A DNA stretch of 64,000 bases from Akebia trifoliata. Lineage: Eukaryota > Streptophyta > Magnoliopsida > Ranunculales > Lardizabalaceae. Both the position numbers and the translations under genes were made by a program. The notes under the pieces are model-generated. The model saw nothing but the letters and a program-made list of their open reading frames with translations. It was not told where the DNA came from and ran no database searches. Positions 51,374-62,300 of the stretch are shown piece by piece (the stretch's first letter is position 1; the number at the start of each line of letters is the position of its first letter). The stretch covers positions 8,873,049-8,937,048 of the forward strand of contig CM030714.1 in assembly GCA_017979445.1 (NCBI GenBank). The letters run 5' to 3'.

Positions 51374-51829
51374 GGAGGCCATCTTTGGCCAAATCAATCC
51401 TCATATTATCCAGTTACCCAGTTCAAAATATCCTTTCTCAGCCCTTTGCAACCTTTTAAAAAAAATGATGCTTTTTTCTTTCTCAGCCCGTTCACCTAAC
51501 CTAGGGGAGGGAAAAATCTGAACTACGTTTTGGTCTGATCCCAAAATGTTGGGGTACGTAGGCAACCTGAAAAGTTACCTCAGGCCCGACCACATCAATA
51601 ATATAAAAAAAATCTCTATTTCCCCACACAATAAGAAATGAAAAAAAATTCAAAAGAAAAAGAAATTCAAAATGGGGAAGAAAATTTAAAGGAAAAGAAA
51701 TAATTTAAAAGGAAATGCCACACAAGGGGCATTTGGGTTTTTGAGCCTCAAAATTCCTTTCTTTTTATACCCAGTCCTAAGCTTACCTATAAAAGTCCTC
51801 CTAAGTACCGTGTGAAAAGTCAAGGAGGG
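51374..51829. other. Element 3' untranslated region
   Basis: It contains GGGGTACGTAGGCAACCTGA (about 51552), a phrase common after pol in Tat-type elements, and A-rich DNA. The frame at 51222-51521 overlaps integrase in another frame and is not considered real. Confidence 0.45.
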
Positions 51830-51884
51830 TGGCAAAGTAACTCCAGAAGTTTAGAGGAGAAGAAAAAGATGAAAAATGATGAAG

Positions 51885-52105
51885 CCTGCTAAGTTGAAAA
51901 CCCGAAAAGGGCGACTTAGGCAAAAATCAAGGCAAGCTCGCAAGGTTGAAAATCTGAAATGACAACTTTGACAACAATCAGAGCCAAGAGAAAAAAAGAG
52001 CTCGCTAGATCGAAAACCTGAAAAGGTGATCTAGGCAAAAGCTAGAGCAAGCTCGCTAGATTGAAAACCTGAAAAGACGATCTAGGCAAAAATTAGAGCA
52101 ACAAA
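51885..52105. repeat. Tandem repeat of about 51 bases in the 3' region of the element
   Basis: Units of the form GCTCGCTAGATCGAAAACCT, GAAAAGGTGATCTAGGCAAA occur about four times (51885, 51930, 51990 and 52050 onward), the last two nearly identical. Confidence 0.7.
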
Positions 52106-52921
52106 GAAAAACAGAAGAAAATCCCAAGCTGAGAGCGGCCCAAACTGAAACATCAGAAGTCCGAATAACCAAGTTCAATACTTAGCTTAAACCAGGCATA
52201 GACTCAGAAACCACAAGTTCTTGTCTACGATCGATCTGAAAATGTTTACTTCCCCAAGTGAACCAAAGGAGATAAGGGTGAATTCTATGATGAGTCTCGA
52301 AAGGAAATAATTTTGTACTCGTGAGCCTGACTCAAAACCTTCAATAAAATTAATCAAAATTAAAAGTTGAGTCTTTATTGCGCTTGTGGTAATCAAATAT
52401 TTCAAACCTTCATACAAGAGGCATTTTCTTTCTTCTTTAATGTAACATTTCCCCCTTATACTAGGGGCATTTTTTTTAATGATGTGTTCAATTATTTTCA
52501 AGGCCATATTCATTGTCAAACTAGGGGCATTTTGTCCTTAAGCAATGTTAATCCTAAAAAAATAATAGGAACCCCAAACTTAAGGTTACCCTATTGATAA
52601 CAGTTTTTCGAAAAACTTTTGAGGTTTAAAAGAAATAAAAAACTCAGGTTTTTGAAAAAATTTTGGATAAAACCTTGAGGTTCAAACAAAAGCACTTTGG
52701 ATCTCACATTTGACTGTGTCCAAAGATCAACTAGTATCTCACATAGGAGATATAACATTCTTTCGTTCTCCAGATTCTTTTCCAGATTCAATCATTCTTG
52801 GAATCAATCATTTCTCTCCCAGATTCATTATCTTCCAGATTTATTCATTCTCCGATTCGTTCTAATCAATTTTCTCCAAATTCGTTCATTCTTTCTCAAA
52901 ATTCATTCATTCCTCTACTAG
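52106..52921. other. Element 3' region between the two tandem arrays
   Basis: ACTAGGGGCATTTT recurs (about 52462 and 52518). No coding domain is seen. Confidence 0.4.
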
Positions 52922-53575
52922 TTTTGCTCAGTTGCCGCCAATGGTTATCTTGGATTTTGCTCAGTTGCCACCAAGGGTTATCTTGGATTTTGCTCAGTCT
53001 CTGCCAAGGGTTATCTTGGATTTTGCCCAGTTACCGCCAAGGGTTATCTTGGATTTTGCTCAGTTGCCGCTAAGGGTTATCTTGGATTTTGCTCAGTTTT
53101 CGCCAAGGGTTATCTTGGATTTTGCTCAGTTGCCGCCAAGGGTTATCTTGGATTTTGCTCAATTTCCGCCAGGGGTTGCTTGGATTTTGCTCAGTTTCCG
53201 CCAAGGGTTATCTTGGATTTTACTCAGTTGCCGCCAAGGGTTATCTTGGATTTTGCTCAGTTTCCGCCAAGGGTTATCTTGGATTTTGCTCAGATGCTGC
53301 CAAGGGTAATCTTGGATTTTGCTCAGTTGCCACCAAGGGTTAACTTGGATTTTGCTCAGTTGCTGCCAAGGGTTATCTTGGATTTTGCTCAGTTGCTGTT
53401 AGGGGTTATCTTGGATTTTGCTCAGATGCCGCCAATGGTTATCTTGGATTTTGCTCAGTTGCCGCCAAGGGTTATCTTGGATTTTGCTCAGTTTTCGCCA
53501 AGGGTTATCTTGGATTTTGCTTAGATGCCACCAAGGGTTATCTTGGATTTTGCTCAGTTACCGTCGAGGGTTTTC
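52922..53575. repeat. 33-base minisatellite, about 20 units
   Basis: The unit is GGTTATCTTGGATTTTGCTC followed by AGTTGCCGCCAAG, repeated about 20 times with point changes (TTGCCGCC, TTTCCGCC, TTTTCGCC, ATGCTGCC). The length is a multiple of three and the consensus has no stop in the forward frames, so overlapping open frames reading LDFAQLPPRVI or LSWILLSCRQG appear. One unit near 53170 is a base short and changes the frame. It lies in the 3' untranslated zone where Tat/Ogre elements often carry satellites. I regard the frames as incidental. Confidence 0.85.
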
Positions 53576-53905
53576 TCGAAGTTATGCTCAGTTTTACTTA
53601 ATTATGCTCAGTTTATACTCAAAATTATGCTAAAATTATGCTCAGATTTTAAGCCACACACTTGCACTTTTTTTTTTAGTCAGGGAGAATTCTTTAAAAT
53701 TCAAGGATCTGACACCGTCAGTGAGAGTTTGCGCTCAAGGACCTGATAACCTTTTGATTCGGGGAGAGCTTTACCCTCAAGGATCCGAACACCCTGACGA
53801 ATTGCTGAATCAGGCTGCAAAATGAACTGTCACTAGCTTTGGCATTCGGATATCGCACTATCTACCAAAATAGATTTGCTATCTAGTTTGCTTCAACCCT
53901 CTGCC

Positions 53906-53914
53906 AAAGAGGGG
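53906..53914 (+). promoter_or_regulatory. Polypurine tract
   Basis: AAAGAGGGG, then CATC, directly precedes the 3' LTR start TGTAGACACC. Confidence 0.6.
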
Positions 53915-53918
53915 CATC

Positions 53919-55653
53919 TGTAGACACCCCATTTTTGCACTCGCCTGATTAATCAACTCGTCAATCCGATTGCAATGATTCCCAATGATGGATGTGTATT
54001 CCATTGCTTTATTTTGTTACCAGATATGTTTCAGAAATTCGGATGAGGTATCTCGAATTGACAAAACCTTAGAAACCACGCTACGCTAGGAAAATACGAC
54101 CCAGAAACATAGAAACCATCATCTTGCAGACCAAAAAGAAACTTCACGATAAAAATCACTAAAAATTGAACAAATTACCAAAATACCCCTAACCTCAAAA
54201 TAACCCTAGAGCCTACGTTACGATTAGGAAAACTCTCTCGAACACATAAAATAACAAATTGGAACCAAATAAATCATTTCACCGATTTTAACAGAATTTG
54301 ACAAAATTACGAAAATGCCCCTCATAAAGTTCACAATCATTTCACATAAAAATTTTCATAAATGACACAAACCAACATTCTAATTGAATTCCTTACGAAA
54401 AACCGATTCTAAAACATCCTAGAACATTAAAAACCGACTTGAAACGTGAAAAGTCCTCTCCGGGGGCAAAACGGTAATTTCACAATTTTCATAATTAAAA
54501 AATTCGAAATTAATAAATAAAACATTAAATAATTAAAGTAAAACATTAATGAAATTAATTTAAAAATTGGAACTAAAAAATCGATCAATCGGACTTTCAG
54601 GTAAAATTGTTGAGGGTTCGTGGGATATTTCTTTAAGGACCCCTCCATTTGGGGGTCCAAAGAATTAAAGATATTTTAGAGGGGGGTTCTCCAAAAATTA
54701 AAAGTAAATCAAGCAAAACTGAAGTCAAGGTATTAAAGTCAATCAAGTGAGACTAAAGTCAAAATTGAAGTCAATTAAGCAAGACTGAAGTCAAGATATT
54801 AAAAGTCAATCAATTAAGACTGAAGTCAAAACATTAAAAGTCAATCAAAGAAGACCAAAAGTCATAATAGGGTTCTAATTAAATAATAACTCTATCTAAT
54901 AGAGTTCTAACTTAAAAACAATTCTACTTAAAATAATTCTAATTAAAACACAATTCTACCTAAACAATTTTAACTAAAACACAATTCTAATTAAAAGATC
55001 TCTAATTAAACACTTACTCTATCCAAATCAACCTTAAAAAAATTCTATAAATAGAGGTGCTCACACCCTATTTTCGTATCAAATCATAAATCCTAAGAGA
55101 AGTAGGTCTAGAAGCTCTCCTAGCCCCCCATAAACCCTAGTTTTAGAGCCCCAACTCCTTACCTAACATCCCTCCTTCAATTTTAGTCTAGAAAATACCT
55201 AAAATCCCTCCAAAAACACCCCCAAATCCGCAACAAACTTGAAGAGTTCAGATCCAAAAATAAGGAGATACCTTGATCTAGGAGATCCGAAGTCAAATCC
55301 GGAGACAGTACGAAGCAAGGGAGTACAGTACAAGGAGCTCTTTTTGTCAGATCTAAGGGAACAAAATCCTTGCTATCGGAAATGTATGTAATTTTTTTAT
55401 TTTTATCTAGGTTTTTAGCAATGTGATATATTTAGGAAGTTAGTAGAGACCGGTTTTGGCCGGGCGGGGTTGGTGCCTAACACCTTCCAACCCTGTAACA
55501 TGATCCCCGAATTCAGATTTTTTGTGGTAGATTAGTTCTTTTTATCCATGTTAGAGTTAGTTTGGTTCCTAGACCACAATAACTAGGTGGCGACTCCCAA
55601 ACCTCAAGAGTCAAAAGCGGATCCGCGCACCCCGCGGATCGAGGGCGCTTTCA
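53919..55653 (+). repeat. 3' LTR
   Basis: It is nearly identical to the 5' LTR. It includes a 2-base indel near position 50, the 45-base tandem array at about 54700-54865 and a TATA box at 55046-55053. It ends at GGGCGCTTTCA, followed by the target duplication CAAAC. Confidence 0.9.
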
Positions 55654-55960
55654 CAAACATTTTTCAAAATAGGGCTTCAAAATTTCAAAATGAGCTGATT
55701 TTTTGTTAGGAAGATCGATGGTGAAAAGATTATTATCGCCAAAATTAGCTCATTCCGAAACTTCTAACCCCAGTTTACAAGCTGAAAAATCGTGAATCGT
55801 CCAATTTTTGTAAACCACTTTTGATGGGGTTACAAGTTTCAGATTGGACTGATTTTTGGTGAGGATGATTTCTTCATCATAGAGATCACCCTCACAAAAA
55901 ATAAGTCCAATCTAAGACTCCTAACACATACATTGAAAAAATGTTTGACTCTCTTTAAGG

Positions 55961-56849
55961 CCTTTGAACGCCACCCATTAGACATTTATAGGTTGTAAAT
56001 CATATACAAATGCATATGACATCCACTAGTTTATCTAATGTGATAAGGTTTTTTATACATTCCCAACTTTTTAGATTTGAATCAATTATTTTTTATTTTT
56101 TATTCTTTACAAATAAGATATATTCTGTCAACTCCTTTCAAAATCAAAGAAGGTAATATTCTATCAATCAATTTTTATTTTTCAAATTTTTAGAATACTT
56201 TTAAAAGTTGTGAGGTTACATTTTTTTTAGTAGTCGAAGAGATTGAGTATATTATGCATTTATTATATCTATGATTAAATCTTAGCACATATTCTTTTTA
56301 GTGTTTACCAATATCAATAAGTGGTTCTCTTGATAGACTTGAACGATGTAATAGGGGTTGAAACATCATTACGTGAAAATTAGAAATTTTGACAGAAAAT
56401 TCGATGGGCCAAGACCTATGAATTTCGAATTTCTTTCATCCTCCATTAATTTGATGGTTTCAACTCATTAAAAAAAAAATTCAACAATGAAAATTTTGAC
56501 ACCTTGATCTATCGAATTTTATGAAACTTGACGGCCTTGGGCTGTCGAATATAGCATTTTTTCATGTTTTATATGATTCATGCTGTCAATCATAAATAGA
56601 TAAAATAAGCATATAAATAAATGCCTATCTAATTTACCAAGGATGTTGGACCTATTATCTCAAGTACTAATTTTTAGTTATGTTTAATTATTACTTGATA
56701 GTTATGTTTAATTATTACTTGAGGCCACACTTGGTATGTTTGTAAGACGGTACATGTGTTTTATATTGCCTTTTGTAGTGTTTTGGAACATTAACATTTT
56801 ACTCCATTAGTGTTTTTTTACTTTCTTTTCAAAATATGAGAAAATAAAA
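55961..56849. other. AT-rich DNA, no gene seen
   Basis: No gene or bounded repeat is seen. TTGATAGTTATGTTTAATTATTACTTGA is tandemly repeated at about 56675-56720. Confidence 0.4.
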
Positions 56850-57480
56850 TATGATCTATGACATTCTTAGGTGGAATAAGAACAACTTTAATTGCTTGTC
56901 AATTAGGATTTGTAGGAACTTTAAGAGATATATTTGATGCATGTTGTAACGTATTATAGCTATAAAATCTTAAAAGATTTCAAAATATGTCTTGGACTAC
57001 TAATGAATGATGATGACAAAATAAAGTGTTGACCAATTTGATCAGGATTTAATCTTTTTGTCACAACATCTGTCAAATCTTTATAAACATCAACACGAAG
57101 GGTATCTTGATTAAGTCTTTGATATGTCAATTGATTTTACCTAATTGAAATCCAATCATCTACTAGAGTATCCTGAAACAATTTTTCATCCTGCAAGATT
57201 AGTGAATATTCAATATGACAATGGAATGTGCGATGAGTAAAAATCCATTTGAATCAATTTTTCTGGTGTTAAAACATTATTCTCAACGTTGAAATACTTT
57301 CGATTAAGGTGTCATCCAAACTTCCTGTGAAGAAACGACAAAATACAGTGCAATGGTAGGTAAACAAGATGACATTCATTAATACACATCAATTTGTGAT
57401 ATCCTTCAAGATGTATAATGATATCTCTTGTACTTCTTACCTCACTTTCATTTTTAAGTAGTATAACTGCAATTTTATCT
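56850..57480 (-). pseudogene. Decayed Helitron Rep/helicase (N-terminal Helitron-like domain)
   Basis: Reading the minus strand from 57480 downward: DKIAVILLKNESEV, STRDIIIHLEGYHKLMCINE, CHLVYLPLHCILSF, then LNQDTLRVDVYKDLTDVV, NPDQIGQHFILSSSFISSPR and HILKSFK. Further on come LQHA and TNPN, a stop, QAIK. This order (RDIIV..., HPSYMPLQYPLLFPYGE, R..Q..LR.DVYQGL, GQ..ILPSSFIGSPR, MTCNP.W.EI) is the conserved N-terminal region of plant Helitron helicases. Several stops and frame changes interrupt it, and neither the HUH Rep catalytic motifs further on nor the PIF1 helicase is visible nearby. It is a dead fragment of an autonomous Helitron. Confidence 0.7.
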
Positions 57481-58378
57481 ATTAACGAAAGATAATGACA
57501 CTATCAATCCTTAAGTGAATTGTAATATGGATTAACTGATAGATCAACATACACAACATCGACTATACTAAATATCTCATAGACCTGACAATATATTTTG
57601 AGAAAATACATTATAATGCAACAAAATATATTCAATAATGTTCACGACTTTTCTTTTCAAATGTGATTTTATTTGGCGATGGATATGTAAGATCAATTTT
57701 TATATATGAAATATAAATCTAGTTAGATTTGGTAATAGAAGCCTATATGAAATCCAAATGATATATAAATAAAATTGATTTAACATTCAATTGGATCTAG
57801 ACATTGGAAATATGTTAATGATTTTCTCTATTATTTACATTGATGGTAAAAGAAGTGAGCAATAATGGAAAAAATATCTTAAAAAAATGTATTTTTTTTT
57901 TGTCATCGTAATCCATGTCTTACCCTTGAGATTCAAGATTTGCTAAACAAATCCTATTCTCCCACTCTACACTATCCAAAGACAATTATTCTTTTGTTGT
58001 GAATATGATCCCATTTAAGAAGCCCAAGCCCCTTTTTTTTCCTTTTTCATTCCATTTTAAGCAGGTGATAACTAACTTAGTAGGTAAAGTTTGTGCGTGA
58101 TGATATCGTAGACTTGGATTAAATTGTCGCAAACACCAACTTACCGATCTCATTAAAAACATGACTAACAACCAAAATTCCATTTTAACAAAAATAAGTA
58201 ACTAAGTAAAACATTTTGAAAGATTTTTACGTGTTTTTCATACAACTAGACATTAAACAATTAAGAAACAACATATTCAAAAATTTAGATACCAAGATTA
58301 ATAATTAAAAATAACTATGAAAGATAAAATTAGACACATGAACATATACCCAAGAATTTATGACTAATCCTACAACAA
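57481..58378. other. AT-rich DNA, no intact gene seen
   Basis: It may hold the unrecognisable upstream part of the Helitron protein. The minus frame at 57986-58183 has no family signature. Confidence 0.35.
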
Positions 58379-58470
58379 AGACGACGACAACAACAACAAA
58401 ACTTTATCCTGAAGATTTTGGATCAGCCAAACTAATCATTATTTCATCTTGTTCAAGAGTGATAATCTAT
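58379..58470. repeat. Degenerate CAACAACAA-type dispersed retroposon remnant
   Basis: GACGACAACAACAACAAAAC followed by TTTATCC and GATCAGCC resembles the common plant interspersed sequence ACAACAACAAAGCCTTATCC..GGTCGGC. It is much diverged and is recognised by memory of that motif only. Confidence 0.35.
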
Positions 58471-58997
58471 CAGGTGTAACTTGATTTCAAAAATAATCCT
58501 AAAAGTCATCATCAGTGAGATCTTCATTCATTTTCTTCTCTTTTTTTGTCTGGTTTAGAGATTTGAATAAAAGCTCTCGTCTCGTCTAAGATATCAAGAT
58601 GAATGAACAAGACGAGATATGAAATCGAGATTGAAAATCAATGATAATAAATTAAGAAAAAAAAATTGTTTGACATGATTTAGTTATGTACAATAAAGCT
58701 ATATGATTAATTAAAATAAATTGAAAAACAATGGAAAAATCGGTTGGAGAAGTTTCCATGTAATAAAAATAAAAAATCATTAGCCGTCCTGCCTATTATC
58801 ACATAGGGCCCATGGTTTTTTTCCTCTCCCGCCTTTCTCTCCAAAAAGCAAAATAAATAGATATTTGATCTGAGAGAGAAAGAGAGAGAGAGAGCGGAGA
58901 GAAAGAGGACTGAAGAGAGCATCGAATCCCATATAGTCAAACTTAAAAGTGTGGAGGAAGAAACGCACAGAAAGGAAAAAAGAGAGATAAAAAAGCA

Positions 58998-59090
58998 GAG
59001 AGAGTGGCGTTGATAGACCGTCGAATCTTCGAATATCAAACCAAAAATTCACATTAATACTGCTTCGTACGGTCTATCCACGCTCTCTGC
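58998..59090. repeat. Hairpin upstream of DCL1
   Basis: GCAGAGAGAGTGGCGTTGAT (58998 on, continuing AGACCGT) pairs with ACGGTCTATCCACGCTCTCT (59068-59090), about 20 of 22 bases, around a loop of about 45 bases that contains a TCGAATCTTCGA palindrome. It lies about 250-340 bases before the DCL1 start codon, near the likely transcription start. Confidence 0.6.
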
Positions 59091-59205
59091 AACTCTCCTT
59101 CTCTATCTTTCTCTCTCATCGCAGAGCAACAAAAACCCTAATTTCGTTTTTCTTACTTTGGACTGTGTTATTCTACTTTGTCGTTGTTGTTGTTATAATA
59201 TATTT

Positions 59206-59329
59206 GTAAGTCCTCTCTCTCTCTCTCTCTCTGAATCTATCGATTTATGTTTCTCTATTTCTGTGATTTTTGTTGGTGTCTGGTTTTGATTTTTTTACTG
59301 ATTCTTTTAATTACTGTTTTGTATTTTAG
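59206..59329 (+). promoter_or_regulatory. Probable 5'UTR intron of DCL1
   Basis: A consensus donor GTAAGT (59206) and an acceptor TTGTATTTTAG (ending 59329) flank 124 T-rich bases with a CT microsatellite, eight bases before the start codon. The CT-rich leader and AAACCCTAA (about 59134) lie upstream. Confidence 0.5.
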
Positions 59330-59337
59330 TAGAATTT

Positions 59338-62300
59338 ATGGAGGAAACTAGGGTTTCTGGATGTAATGGTGACGGGCAGAATCATGGTTCATCGCCGGAT
59401 GTTAGGGCTGCTTCTTATTGGTTAGATGCTTGTGAGGATGTTACAAATGAAATTATGAATGATTTTGTTGCTTTTGATCCGATTGTTCCAGTAGTTGTTG
59501 ATGATCCATCCAATCAGGTAGGTGGTGTTGATGCTTGTTTTTTTGGGGGAATCGATCAGATTCTTGAAAATATAAAAAACGGAAGAGATTTATCTCCTAA
59601 TAATGAGAGAGAAACTTTGATTGAAAGTGATATTCGATCAGAGAATGTTGAGGTGGGAAATTGTTTGATGCAATTAGAGGATTTGGTGGAAAAAGATGAT
59701 CTTGCGAGAAGAGAATGGGAAATTGGTGGGGATTGCCTCATTGGGAAGATTGATGAACATTGTGAAGTTGATTGTGAGAAGAAATTCTCGACTGGTCATG
59801 TGAGGGAAGTATCTGCAAATGGAAATGGAGTGCATAAGAGTGAGAGAGACGCAGATAGTGGAGAGAGAAACACCAAAAGGACTCGACTTAGCGAATATAA
59901 TGAAGGGAGAAATTACTCAAGTAGCCGACACAATTACTCTAGGGAACGGTCGGGCAGAAAGAGGTCCCGAGATTATGAAGAGATTGAAAGGAGGGATAGG
60001 GATCGTAGTAGTAGACGAGAATGTTATAACAGTGATAGAAGGGTTGGTAGGGATCGGGATTGGAGGGAGAGAGAAAGAAAAGGCTTTTGGGAGAGAGATC
60101 GATTGGGGAGGGTCATTTATCGTGTCGGTCCTTGGGAGGCTGAGCAGGAAAAAGAGGCAAAGAGAGTCAAGGAAGAAAACGTGGAACAGGTTGAGAGTCC
60201 CGAGAAGAAATCTGATGAAAACAAAGAGAAACAACCAGTGGAGGAGCAAGCGAGGAAATACCAGTTAGATGTTCTTGAGCAAGCAAAGAAGAGAAATACA
60301 ATAGCTTTTCTTGAAACCGGAGCTGGGAAGACTCTTATAGCTGTTCTCCTTATCAAGAGTATTTGCAAAGATATGCTCCGTGAAAATAAGAAAATGTTGG
60401 CTATATTTTTGGTGCCCAAGGTTCCTCTTGTTTACCAAGTAAGATTTCTTTAGCAGCATTTTTATGTCTGTTTTTATAGATTTCTGTTAACTGTAAGGTG
60501 ATATTGTTGCATTGTCTTTTAATTTCAGCAAGCGGAAGTTATTCGTGAAAGAACTGGTTACAGAGTGGGGCATTACTGTGGTGAAATGAGTCAAGACTTC
60601 TGGGATGCTCGTAGGTGGCAGCGTGAGTTTGAGTCAAAACAGGTATTGTTGATATTTTACATGTCTTATAGAATTTAATTCCATTTGTTATTTTTGACAT
60701 GACAGTTTATCCTTATCATTGTTTGATATTTTTTATGAGCAATCGAAGTTAGTTTTGTATCTTGTTTTTTTTTTTAATTCTTTTTCTTGGAGATGTTTTC
60801 ATTTTTAAACATCTAATTATCATCTACGTCGCGAGTGTCCTGTTCCTATAACAATATACAATGTCTATGTGGCATGGTTTGGTTGGAGATTAAATACATC
60901 GGTCTGCTTGCAATGTAGGAAATGGCTTGGTCAGAAGCCCAATTGTTTTAAACTCCTTCTAAATCGTGCCACTGAGCATGTTTTTTAATTTTTAATGAAG
61001 GAGAGGCTTTGCTGTTGAAGCCTATTTGTAGTTCTGCTAGTTTTCATTGATTAGTTGTTCTTCTCTTTTTTCCCCTCATTTTCTTCTTTTATTGATCTTT
61101 TGTGACCTTACTCACTTGCCACTGTAAAACACCAAACTGCAACATACCACGTGGACTCGTTATATGCAGACACATTTCTCATCAAACCTTTATTGTAAAT
61201 CTCACCGTCATGATTGTACTTAAGACAGCTGATCTGTTACCTTCTCCACCCATTGCTGTTATGCACCCAAAAACTTTTCATTGTTAATTTTGCCATCATG
61301 CTTGTGCTTAAACCCTAAGCTAGGTGATTCAACCCAATAGGTGATGATGCCCTTTTGACGATTCAGTATTTTGTACAAACCACAATTATGAGTCCTGCTC
61401 TGAGGTCAGTGCTGTGATGGGGAAACTCATCCTTCCTCATTAGCCCCTCATGACATGAAAACCTAATAACTTTGTGTTGTGTTCTGAGAAATCACTGATA
61501 TGCTTAGACTCATAGCTCAGTTGGTTTGACACATTGCAAAACAAATTTGAGGTCGCAGGTTCAAGTCCATCGTACCCATAAAAATATATACATTGATATC
61601 AACCCTTCCTCTTCATTGTGACCAATATTTGCAAATCTGCATCAATATGCTGCTGAGCCCTTCACTATGACCCTAAATTGCTTGTTCTAAAGCCATGAAC
61701 TCTCTTAATCTTCCCAGGCATGAACTCTTAAGACTTGATCCCCTGTGTTGTTAAATTAACCTTGACAGAGAACTTGGGACGTTGAATCCCACTTTTTATG
61801 ATCACCATCTGATCGGCTTAACTATCGCATGAGGCTTCCTGTTTGCACCTTCTCATTCCACGTCGCAGTGCATGGTTGTCAATGCCTGCAATGACATTCG
61901 ATTGTGATATGTCGTCACTTCTATGTTTGATGGGTAATTTGGACACCCTAAGTTTGGTTTGTCCGTTGTCCAAATATTAGACATGAAGCTCAACATAAGT
62001 TCAGACCCTTACGCCATCACTTGTGGTTTGACATCTCTGATATCATCACCATCCTGCAATTTAGTCAACAAAGGTTGATATGTGTAGTCCTTTATGTTTG
62101 AGTTTACTCTTGCCATATGTTGCTTACCTTTGGATTGTGCCGATTTACCTCTTCCCCCCCCCTCTTTCTGCTTAACTTTGACGATTTCGCTCCACTGCAG
62201 GTTCTTGTAATGACAGCTCAAATTCTGTTGAACATTCTTAGGCACAGCATAATAAAAATGGAAGCCATACACCTTCTTATTCTGGATGAGTGTCATCACG

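Larger units (their letters stand above)
45405..55653 (+). mobile_element. Complete Ty3-gypsy LTR retrotransposon of the Tat/Ogre type, internally deleted
   Basis: Two LTRs (45405-47138 and 53919-55653) in direct orientation flank 6.8 kb. A perfect target-site duplication, CAAAC, brackets it (45400-45404 and 55654-55658). A primer-binding-like site directly follows the 5' LTR and a polypurine tract directly precedes the 3' LTR. By eye the LTRs differ at roughly 35 positions in about 1735 (about 2%), so the insertion is fairly young. The interior has leader repeats, pol scraps, one integrase frame and 3' tandem arrays. No gag, protease or complete reverse transcriptase is present, so it must have moved using proteins supplied in trans. 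The long LTRs, 3' tandem repeats and integrase style (NKNIKTILRKMCQLHRDWSE) point to the Tat/Ogre branch. Confidence 0.92.
45380..55960. repeat. GATGATCTC-family foldback element split by the gypsy insertion
   Basis: The left arm TCTAAAGAGAGTCAAAC ends at 45404, where the LTR element begins. After the element it resumes with CAAACATTTTTCAAAATAGG at 55654. The right end ATGTTTGACTCTCTTTAAGG (about 55940-55960) is the complement of the rejoined left end. Between lie two palindromes (about 55693-55760 and 55843-55915) like those at 29519 and 35635. Removing the gypsy element and one CAAAC restores a foldback element of about 320-340 bases. Confidence 0.75.
60643..62200. other. Long intron 2 of DCL1 with repeat insertions
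   Basis: This 1558-base intron is much larger than its neighbours (90, 320 and 99 bases). It holds the dispersed repeat at 60838 and a tRNA-like segment at 61505. No independent gene is seen; the frame at 61102-61287 is unassigned. Confidence 0.7.

Noticed and set aside
52798..53746. Overlapping open frames rich in LDFAQLPPRVI or LSWILLSCRQG repeats
   Set aside because: They arise from a stop-free 33-base minisatellite in a retroelement 3' region. Frames overlap each other and shift where a unit loses a base, so a real repeat protein is unlikely.
59819..60459. Several open frames on both strands overlapping DCL1 exon 1
   Set aside because: They are shadows of the Arg/Asp-rich DCL1 N-terminus. 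The DCL1 frame is the one with domain support.
61505..61583. tRNA gene in DCL1 intron 2
   Set aside because: A and B box-like motifs are present, but the acceptor stem does not pair and no anticodon arm is evident. A SINE head or tRNA-derived repeat fits better.
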